From ANME-2 cluster archaeon (GTDB lineage: Archaea > Halobacteriota > Methanosarcinia > Methanosarcinales > Methanocomedenaceae), in NCBI GenBank assembly GCA_023544605.1, contig JAMJFQ010000041.1:2626-15992 (forward strand): a stretch of 13,367 nt of DNA, in the 5' to 3' direction. Every line of letters starts with the position of its first letter. The first letter of the stretch is position 1. Below are positions 6,208 to 12,109 of this stretch, in pieces. The notes under the pieces are model-generated. The model had not been told where the DNA came from. It ran no database searches and saw only the letters and a program-made list of their open reading frames with translations. A program made the translations under genes and the position numbers.

Positions 6208-7041
6208 TCAGATCGGTCGTTTTTCTTGTGGATGCATGCTGTCTTTGAGTGTTTTAAATACCTCTGCCAGAACACCATGCCAGATAAACTGCTCGAAAAG
6301 TCTTTCAGAAGACATTCTTTTTGAATATGCATCATCTTCCCAGGGTATAGTAACATCATAGTTTACATTCTTTAAGAATAAGCCATATGCAGGGGCTGGT
6401 TCCAATCCTTCTTCGAATTCTTCCGGGTGCAACATGCGTTCGAGCCATTCCATGTCCCTTGCTTCATTACCTACCATTCTAAGGGCGGTTACTGTCTTAC
6501 GCACCATATGCCACAGGAAACTGTTTGCTTTGATGTCAAGGGTGACAAACCTACCGTCCAATCGTATATCTATCAACTCTACTGTTCTGATCGGATTTAT
6601 CCCTTCTTCGAGAGCAGCAAAGTTTGAGAAATCATGGGTGCCTTTTAGCAACCGCGATGCCTTTCGCATTAAAGGAATATTAAAACATTCACCACACATG
6701 AAATACCTGTATTCCCTGCTTGTGGCCATCCATCTAGGGTTAAAGTCATCTGGCACCTCGGATCTGGACCATACCCAGATAGATGGGGGCAACACACTAT
6801 TTATTGCTCTGGGAATAGCATGTTTTGGATTATCGGTATCAAAGGCAATCACCTGTCCCAGAGCATGGACTCCGGAATCAGTTCGGCCGGAGCCAATGTA
6901 ACGGGCACTTTTTGGATCGTTCATTATATTCAATTCTCTAAATGCCCTGAATAGTTCCCCTTCTATGGTGGGTACATTAGTCTGTTTCTGGTATCCATGA
7001 AACTCTGTACCTATATATGCTACTTTTAACGCGATTCTCAT
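6208..7041 (-). CDS. truA: tRNA pseudouridine synthase A
   Basis: This 277-residue enzyme isomerises uridines 38-40 of the tRNA anticodon arm to pseudouridine. The catalytic aspartate is D55 in GSGRTDSGVHALGQ, and YIGTEFHGYQKQ (9-20) and FLWHMVRKTV further on are standard TruA landmarks. The length agrees with archaeal TruA. The ATG start fits the family N-terminus (MRIALKVAYIGT), though only a weak GGGAACG precedes it. It heads the tight truA-trmG10-rnc group and lies 64 bases after the membrane regulator on the same strand, separated by an inverted repeat. There are no missing motifs. Confidence 0.95.
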   Translation of the reverse strand: MRIALKVAYIGTEFHGYQKQTNVPTIEGELFRAFRELNIMNDPKSARYIGSGRTDSGVHALGQVIAFDTDNPKHAIPRAINSVLPPSIWVWSRSEVPDDFNPRWMATSREYRYFMCGECFNIPLMRKASRLLKGTHDFSNFAALEEGINPIRTVELIDIRLDGRFVTLDIKANSFLWHMVRKTVTALRMVGNEARDMEWLERMLHPEEFEEGLEPAPAYGLFLKNVNYDVTIPWEDDAYSKRMSSERLFEQFIWHGVLAEVFKTLKDSMHPQEKRPI

Positions 7042-7068
7042 GAGTTCGTTCCCGGTAAAATTTTGGTT

Positions 7069-7090
7069 GGCTCACTACTGAAAGTGACCC
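7069..7090 (-). promoter_or_regulatory. Inverted repeat between the membrane regulator and truA
   Basis: On the plus strand TCACT (7072-7076) and AGTGA (7083-7087) form a perfect five-base stem with a six-base loop. GG/CC continue it beyond one mismatch. It sits in the 64-base gap, with a short T5 run (minus strand, about 7098-7102) nearer the regulator stop. It could help end the regulator transcript or be an operator for truA. Support is weak either way. Confidence 0.25.
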
Positions 7091-7105
7091 AATGATAGAA
7101 AAAGA

Positions 7106-7951
7106 TTACTTGTTTTGCCTGTAATAGTCCACGATCATCAACAATATGATCATGAATGAACAACCCAACATGAACCACAGACCAACATGTGATGTTAGCC
7201 CCAGATCGGCAGCATTTTGGATTGGATCAACACCGAGAGTTGATTCAAGAAAGGGAGTGGGAATAAGGGCCGGTAAAGCGGCTCCTTCTTCAACAACGTC
7301 TTGAAAATATGTGGCTGCCGGTATGGTCTCATTGGACAGCGACTTTTGTATCGTGTTATTCATTTCACCAATAAATGAATCCAATGCTCTATACGAATCA
7401 TTTGACACAGCTTCCATCTCTGGATCCAGGTCGGCTGCAAATCCCGTTTCATCTTTCATGCTCATGGATCTGCCGGATCTACGTGTCAGGACTTCCACAA
7501 TACCGGATGCAAACACTGCTGCTAACAGGACACCCAGGTATTTCTTTAACATATCAGCTATGGAGGCATTATCAGTACTTTCAGGTACAACAACTATGAG
7601 TTTACGTACTGGCCCATATACCTTAACCTGCCGCCCCTTCTCGCTGTACTTGATGCGCTCGACCTTTGCCAGCCCCACATCCACCAGATTCTCGATATTG
7701 TACTTGATGGTAGTAAGCGGTACATCCAGCTTGTGGGCAATGTCAGAAACACTCATGGATTGGTCGGCAAGCAGTTCCATAACCTGCCTTGCCGTGTCAT
7801 TCGTAATGACCTGGGTTATTTTTTTAGATTCTTTACCCAGGGGAATCACCATGAGTTTTTCACTGTTATTGATAGGTTCACTATCATCAATGGTGCCATG
7901 TGTATCCATGGTGCGGTTTTGGTCAACAGTGTCCCTGTCTGCCTGTTCCAT
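7106..7951 (-). CDS. Membrane-anchored winged-helix (ArsR-like) regulator
   Basis: This 281-residue protein has a polar N-terminal tail of about 45 residues, then a winged helix-turn-helix (about 50-118). The recognition region is MSVSDIAHKLDVPLTTIKYN, followed by the wing (VERIKYSEKGRQVKVYGP). A first hydrophobic segment (about 138-156), a polar region of about 95 residues and a second hydrophobic segment (about 254-276) follow. The predicted topology puts the DNA-binding part in the cytoplasm and the middle region outside. Similar membrane HTH proteins are common in Methanosarcinales, mostly with unknown targets. The signal and the genes controlled are not shown. M15 and M34 are alternative starts, because no clear ribosome binding site marks the first ATG. 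A 39-residue ORF precedes it by 59 bases. Confidence 0.8.
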   Translation of the reverse strand: MEQADRDTVDQNRTMDTHGTIDDSEPINNSEKLMVIPLGKESKKITQVITNDTARQVMELLADQSMSVSDIAHKLDVPLTTIKYNIENLVDVGLAKVERIKYSEKGRQVKVYGPVRKLIVVVPESTDNASIADMLKKYLGVLLAAVFASGIVEVLTRRSGRSMSMKDETGFAADLDPEMEAVSNDSYRALDSFIGEMNNTIQKSLSNETIPAATYFQDVVEEGAALPALIPTPFLESTLGVDPIQNAADLGLTSHVGLWFMLGCSFMIILLMIVDYYRQNK

Positions 7952-8010
7952 GAATTAAAATAAGCGTCATATATTGAAATACATGCCGATAACTGCAAAC
8001 CGGATTGCAC

Positions 8011-8130
8011 CTACTTATCATCCTGCAATGTCCTTATCCTGTTGAACTGCCGGCTGAACTGGCTGCGGCGGTTTACAGGCTGGTATTGTGCGGCCCGTTT
8101 CACGATACCGCTCCAAAACTCATCATCCAT
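8011..8130 (-). CDS. 39-residue hypothetical protein
   Basis: A short minus-strand ORF reads MDDEFWSGIVKRAAQYQPVN onward and ends in TLQDDK. It has seven Arg and Lys clustered in its second half and no membrane segment. The case for it is the start: GAGGTGA (plus-strand complement at 8137-8143) lies exactly six bases before the ATG and matches the archaeal ribosome binding site as well as any gene in the window. It precedes the membrane regulator by 59 bases on the same strand and may be cotranscribed with it. A TATA-like GTATAAAA on the minus strand near 8237-8244 could start the message. I do not recognise a family, and conservation in relatives would be decisive. Confidence 0.6.
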   Translation of the reverse strand: MDDEFWSGIVKRAAQYQPVNRRSQFSRQFNRIRTLQDDK

Positions 8131-8236
8131 TATATTTCACCTCGTGTCTGTAGTTTGACAGGGCTGATATTAAGCCCGAGCCAAGAGCGGATTGAAAGTA
8201 TTAATTCCAACAACCCCCTATCAACCTTCAAAACCC

Positions 8237-8244
8237 TTTTATAC
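8237..8244 (+). promoter_or_regulatory. leuA TATA box
   Basis: TTTTATAC is a good archaeal TATA box. It would place the transcription start near 8266, shortly before the leuA start codon at 8278, with GAGGT (8265-8269) as the ribosome binding site at or just after the predicted start. The complement, GTATAAAA, is also TATA-like and could serve the minus-strand unit beginning with the 39-residue ORF. Confidence 0.55.
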
Positions 8245-8245
8245 C

Positions 8246-8260
8246 ATAACACGATGTTAT
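8246..8260. promoter_or_regulatory. Candidate operator palindrome at the leuA promoter
   Basis: ATAACA, three bases (CGA), then TGTTAT make a perfect six-base inverted repeat. It begins one base after the TATA box and covers the space between the TATA box and the predicted transcription start. A protein bound here would block polymerase loading, the usual archaeal repressor layout. The regulator is unknown, and both divergent units could be affected. Confidence 0.4.
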
Positions 8261-8277
8261 ACGTGAGGTTTTTTAAA

Positions 8278-9829
8278 ATGAAAGAATCTAAAGTGAGGGA
8301 TCGTTTTCTATATTCCTGAATCGATACGTGGAACACATATTACTATTTTTGATACCACACTGCGAGACGGTGAACAGACCCCTGGCGTATCTCTGACCTT
8401 TGAGCAGAAAAAGGAAATTGCCACCCAGCTTGACAAGCTTGGCGTTGATATCCTTGAAGCCGGGTTCCCTATGTCATCAGATGGGGAAAAACAGAATGTT
8501 ACCGAGATTGCGGCAATGGGTCTTGGACTGGATGTGTGTGGATTATCACGGGTAGTGCTCTCTGATATAGATGCATGCCTGGATTGTAGTGTGGATATGG
8601 TACATACGTTCGTACCTACATCAGACATACAGCGCATACATACCATCAAGAAAAGCAGGGAAGAAGTGCTTGAAATGGCTGTAATGGCGGTTGAGCATAT
8701 CAAAGACCACGGGGCAAAATGTATGTTCAGTGCCATGGATGCCACTCGTACTGACTTTGATTATCTTCAACAGATAAACAAGGCTGTCCAGGAAGCAGGC
8801 TGCGATGTTATCAATGTCCCGGACACGGTTGGGGTGTTTGTACCCTCGGCCATGAAAGCCCTGATAGCAGATGTCAAGAAGGACATCACCATTCCCATCG
8901 ATGTTCACTGCCATAATGACTTCGGGCTTGCCGTAGCCAACAGCCTGGCTGCTGTAGAAGGAGGTGCCAGACAGGTCCAGGTCACCATAAACGGCCTGGG
9001 AGAGAGGGCAGGTAATGCAGACCTGGCCGAGACCGTTATGAGCCTTCATAGTATCTACGGTGCCACTACAGATATCAAAACCGAATACCTGGTTGAGACC
9101 GCACACCTTGTTGAGCGGTACACGGGTGTAAGGATACCACCTATAATGCCTGTGGTGGGTGAAAATGCATTTGCCCATGAGAGCGGGATACATACCCACG
9201 GGGTACTGACAAAGACTGATACGTTCGAGCCCGGAATAATGACCCCTGAAATGGTGGGTCATAAAAGACGGATAGTCCTGGGTAAACATGCGGGTAAACA
9301 TGCGGTCAGCCAATCCTTAGAAGCTGCCGGCCTTGAACCGGACCCGGACCAGTTGAACGAGATCATGTCCAGGATGAAGGATTTGAGCAACAAGGGCAAG
9401 AGGATCACTGACGCAGACCTGTTCGCTATTGCAGAAGCCACCATGGGCAAACTGAAAAGATCTGAGCGTCCGGTGGATTTGATAGAAGTTTCTGTTATGA
9501 CCGGGAATATCATCACTCCTACGGCTTCTGTCAAAGCCAGGGTCCGTGGTGTAGAGAAGGTCGCTGCCAGCACAGGCGTGGGACCGGTGGATGCAGCCCT
9601 GAATGCTGTCCAGAGCATCATTAACGGCCAGACCAGGATGAAATTACGGGACTTCAGGATAGAGGCCATATCTGGCGGCTCGGATGCACTGGCCGAGGTT
9701 ATCATTGGTGTGGAGGACGAGAAAGGTCGTATCATGACGGCCCGTGCTGCCAATGAGGATATTGTGATGGCTTCGGTGGAGGCTCTTGTATCGGCCATGA
9801 ACCACATTCTTATGCTGGACCAGACATAG
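8278..9829 (+). CDS. leuA: 2-isopropylmalate synthase, apparent +1 frameshift near the start
   Basis: LeuA condenses acetyl-CoA with 2-oxoisovalerate in the first step of leucine synthesis. The barrel domain shows DTTLRDGEQTPGVS (residues 25-38 after frame correction), EAGFP, the metal-binding HCHNDFG (210-216) and NGLGERAGN. A C-terminal regulatory domain (about 397-516) is present, giving 516 residues, normal for LeuA and longer than AksA. The best start is the ATG at 8278 with GAGGT nine bases before it, but that frame stops at 8317-8319 after 13 codons. The barrel frame is open from 8297 with no ATG, GTG or TTG before 8471, which lies past the catalytic motif. Removing one T from the run at 8304-8307 joins the frames as KVRDRFYIPESIRGTHITIF, a family-like N-terminus. 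Citramalate synthase is the main alternative by homology. Confidence 0.82.
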
Positions 9830-9837
9830 GGGACTCT

Positions 9838-10599
9838 ATGGCCGGACCTGGCGCTTATATTTTTGACCTGGACGGTGTGGTATATCACGGAAGGTCTATC
9901 ATCCCGGGTGCGGCCGAAATCATCGAAAGACTGAGGGCGGCAGGCAGCCGTGTGGTCTTCCTTACGAACAATGCCACCCGTACCAGGGAAGACATTGCGG
10001 CCAAACTGGACGGTATGGGTATTGGCTGCAGTGCAGGGGATGTGATATCCTCGGCCTATGCCGCGTCGCTCCATATCCTGAAGCAGTACGGCCCCAGCTC
10101 TTTCTTTCCCATCGGTGAGCAGGGCCTGGTGACCGAACTGGAACGGGCAGGCCATACTATGTCGGGACAGAATGTGGATTGTGTGGTGGTGGGATTGGAC
10201 CGGCAGTTCACGTATGATAAGCTGGCTGCGGGCCTGGACAATCTCAGGAAGGGCGCGCGGTTCATTGCCACGAATACTGATGCCATGCTGCCCACTGAGA
10301 ATGATTTTTTGCCGGGGGCCGGGAGTATGGTGGCTGCCCTGGCCGCGGCATCCGGAGTGGAGCCGGAAGTAGTGGGTAAGCCAAACCGGCCCATAATGGA
10401 CGTGCTGCTCCGGGAGTACGGACTGAAGGCCGGGGAGTGCACCATGGTGGGGGACCGGCTTGAGACCGATATCCTGGCAGGGAACAATGTGGGGATGCAC
10501 ACAGTACTGGTACTGACCGGGGCTTCACGAATGGAAGATATTGAGGATTTGGGGATAAGACCTGATACAATACTTGATAGTATCGCTGATATTGGATAG
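9838..10599 (+). CDS. HAD-IIA family phosphatase, NagD/phosphoglycolate-phosphatase-like
   Basis: This 253-residue hydrolase belongs to the haloacid dehalogenase superfamily, subfamily IIA. Motif I is FDLDGVVYHG (9-18), with nucleophile D10 and acid D12. Motif II is FLTNNATR (41-48), motif III is K181 in VVGKPN, and motif IV is MVGDRLETDI (203-212). The C2 cap between motifs II and III is the IIA hallmark, as in NagD, 4-nitrophenylphosphatase and eukaryotic phosphoglycolate phosphatase. The substrate cannot be told from the sequence. The ATG follows AGGGGACT and lies eight bases after the leuA stop, so it is cotranscribed with leuA. The gene is visibly more GC-rich than the AT-rich transposon remnant that follows. 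A link to leucine synthesis is not implied beyond the shared transcript. Confidence 0.88.
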   Translation: MAGPGAYIFDLDGVVYHGRSIIPGAAEIIERLRAAGSRVVFLTNNATRTREDIAAKLDGMGIGCSAGDVISSAYAASLHILKQYGPSSFFPIGEQGLVTELERAGHTMSGQNVDCVVVGLDRQFTYDKLAAGLDNLRKGARFIATNTDAMLPTENDFLPGAGSMVAALAAASGVEPEVVGKPNRPIMDVLLREYGLKAGECTMVGDRLETDILAGNNVGMHTVLVLTGASRMEDIEDLGIRPDTILDSIADIG

Positions 10600-10604
10600 C
10601 TTAT

Positions 10605-10748
10605 TTAGAGGCTCATCCGTTCTTTGTAGTACTCTTCTCTCGGGATCATTTCGTGTTCGCAGCATATTATTGGGTCATTCCCCGGGAATAATACTTCCAG
10701 TTCGTTACCGCATATAACACACAGGTATATCTCTCCAATCTCAGTCAA
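10605..10748 (-). CDS. Desulforedoxin-like small metal-binding protein
   Basis: A 47-residue minus-strand ORF uses a TTG start. GGGGGAGGT lies six bases before it, one of the strongest ribosome binding sites in the window, and it decides the unusual start. The sequence runs TEIGEIYLCVICGNELEVLF and ends EEYYKERMSL. Four cysteines (C10, C13, C29, C30) in a CxxC...CC pattern followed by a methionine match desulforedoxin and the N-terminal FeS4 domain of desulfoferrodoxin. It should bind one iron (or zinc) tetrahedrally and may carry electrons, for example in oxygen or superoxide defence. The usual CCGxxM is CCEHEM here. It stands convergent to the HAD gene with only five bases between them, and its promoter side abuts the transposon remnant. 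Confidence 0.75.
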   Translation of the reverse strand: MTEIGEIYLCVICGNELEVLFPGNDPIICCEHEMIPREEYYKERMSL

Positions 10749-10802
10749 TTCGAACCTCCCCCTTGTTTGGTTGAATGTGTGTATGTTATGTGCTGGTATT
10801 AA

Positions 10803-11744
10803 TATTTTATCTGTAAAGCAATGGGAATGCTTGGTGCCGGGAAAATATCACTTGATGGAACCAAAATCAAATTAAATGCTTCTGTAAACCAAAACAAAGA
10901 TGCTGATGCACTTAAAAAAGAAATTGATAGAATTCTAAAAGAAAGCAACGAGATAGACGAGGCAGAAATTGAAATGTATGGTGAATCAAGGCCACATCAG
11001 ATACCAAAAGAATTAGTGGATAAAACGAAAAGATTGGAAAAAATTCAGGCTGCCAAAAAGAAGCTTGAAGAAGAAAACCTCATAAAAATAAATGTCACTG
11101 ACAACGATGCCAGAATAATGAAACATAAAGATGGTTCTACAAAGCCATCCTACAATGGTCAGGTTGCTGTGGATGATAAGGAACAAGTGATTGTTGCAGC
11201 TGATCTTGTTACTGATGAAAATAATGTACATCAAGTCGATCCTACGATAAAAAACATCTGGGCAACATTGGGTTATAAACCCACAATATTATTATCCGAT
11301 GTTGGATATTTTTCATACGATAATCTTGAGTTGTTGAATCGAGAAGATATCGATGCATACATTCCAGACAATTTTTTTGAGGTAGAAGAGCGTGGAAAAA
11401 GTAAGCGATTCAGGAAGTCCCTGTTTAAATTCGATGAAGAAAAGGATTGTTACTATTGCCCTGCTGGCTTTGTGATGCCGTTTACAAGAATTCAGAAAAG
11501 ACCTGATGAGCCATATCTGAAACAATATGTTTGCATACATTGTTCCGACTGCATATTAAAATATGCGTGTACTAAAGCAGAAAAAAGAACAATTTCAAGA
11601 GATCCTCGAGAACATTTGTTGGAAGAGATGAGGGGAAAACTGAGGACGGATGAAGGAAAGGAGATATACCAAGGGAGGATGTCAACAGTGGAACCAGTTT
11701 TTGGCCAAATGAAGCAGAATAGGGGATTTCGAGAGTTTCTGTTG
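10803..11744 (+). mobile_element. Truncated IS1182-type insertion sequence
   Basis: This is a remnant of an IS1182-like element recognised by its transposase. Coding similarity begins right after an in-frame stop (10800-10802), with residues that look like the end of the missing N-terminal domain (CKA before MGMLGAGKISLDGTK). It ends at GFREFLL near 11744, where DUF362 coding sequence takes over. No terminal inverted repeats are visible at either end, as expected if both ends are lost. The region is clearly more AT-rich than the HAD gene and uvrA. The left boundary is approximate. Confidence 0.7.
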
Positions 11745-11777
11745 TATCCAGGCATTCACGAAAGGAGGGCCCGATAA
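10821..11777 (+). pseudogene. IS1182 family transposase, both ends missing
   Basis: The open frame encodes 318 residues of a DDE transposase of the IS1182 type. D12 in ISLDGTKI, D160 in ILLSDVGYFS and E291 in STVEPVFGQMKQNRGF give the DDE set. A cysteine-rich insertion (C210, C213, C238, C241, C244, C250) lies between the second and third acids. Full-length relatives are about 440-480 residues. Here the N-terminal DUF772 DNA-binding domain is missing, and the last real transposase residues are about 308. The final ten residues (YPGIHERRAR) are an out-of-frame reading of the DUF362 gene. Although the catalytic residues survive, loss of the DNA-binding domain and element ends should make it inactive. 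The ATG at 10821 has no ribosome binding site and is only the first available start. Confidence 0.82.
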
Positions 11778-12036
11778 AGGAACGTTGGTTGAACCCGGGA
11801 TGATGCTGGCCAGTAATGACCGTGTAGCCCTGGATGCAGTGGGTGTGGCTATTCTCAGGATGTACGGCACTACCCGTGAAGTATCAGAAGGAGGGGTCTT
11901 TGAACAGGACCAGCTGGCAAGGGCCGTAGAACTGGAGCAGGGTGCTTCCGGGCCCCATACCATCGACATCGTTCCAGTCAATGATGTATCTGAAGAGGTC
12001 TGCAGGCAGTTGAAGGGACTATTACTGGGTGTTTGA
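11745..12036 (+). pseudogene. DUF362 family protein, C-terminal remnant
   Basis: The last 95 or so codons of a DUF362 (DUF362/LarA-like iron-sulfur associated) gene survive. In frame from about 11745 they read IQAFTKGGPDKGTLVEPG, then MMLASNDRVALDAVGVAIL, and end at LKGLLLGV. The GGPDKG and DRVALDAVG motifs are characteristic of the end of the DUF362 domain. The upstream two-thirds is absent: the sequence before it is transposase. A TTG at 11785 could be read as a start but has no supporting ribosome binding site and lies inside the domain. This is a gene fragment left by an insertion or deletion event. The function of intact DUF362 proteins is not well established. Confidence 0.78.
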
Positions 12037-12038
12037 TC

Positions 12039-12046
12039 TTTTATAC
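12039..12046 (+). promoter_or_regulatory. uvrA TATA box
   Basis: TTTTATAC begins three bases after the DUF362 remnant stop and should start transcription near 12068, leaving a leader of about 40 bases before uvrA. The ten-base core CTTTTATACC is identical to that of the leuA promoter. This makes uvrA transcription independent of the disrupted gene upstream. Confidence 0.5.
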
Positions 12047-12109
12047 CCCAACACCAGGATTTTGTGGGTGAAAGGATTATTAGGTATCAGGTAGAAGTTG
12101 AGCACCTCA

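Noticed and set aside
6427..6901. Plus-strand ORFs opposite truA
   Set aside because: They are antisense to the conserved truA frame and have no start signals.
8278..8319. 13-codon ORF as a leucine leader peptide for leuA attenuation
   Set aside because: It contains a single leucine and no terminator-like hairpins follow. Its sequence matches the expected N-terminus of LeuA after removing one base.
8005..8336. Overlapping ORFs on both strands between the regulator and leuA (8005-8319 plus, 8130-8336 minus)
   Set aside because: Neither has a ribosome binding site. Their sequences are irregular and they overlap the leuA start and promoter. The 39-codon minus ORF is the better-supported gene in this space.
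9259..10500. 413-codon minus-strand ORF across leuA and the HAD gene
   Set aside because: It is antisense to two well-recognised genes and spans their junction, has low-complexity His/Pro/Ser-rich content, and shows no ribosome binding site or known motif.
11785..12036. Complete small DUF362 protein starting at the TTG at 11785
   Set aside because: DUF362 homology continues upstream of this codon to the transposase junction, so the fragment is a remnant and not a short natural gene.
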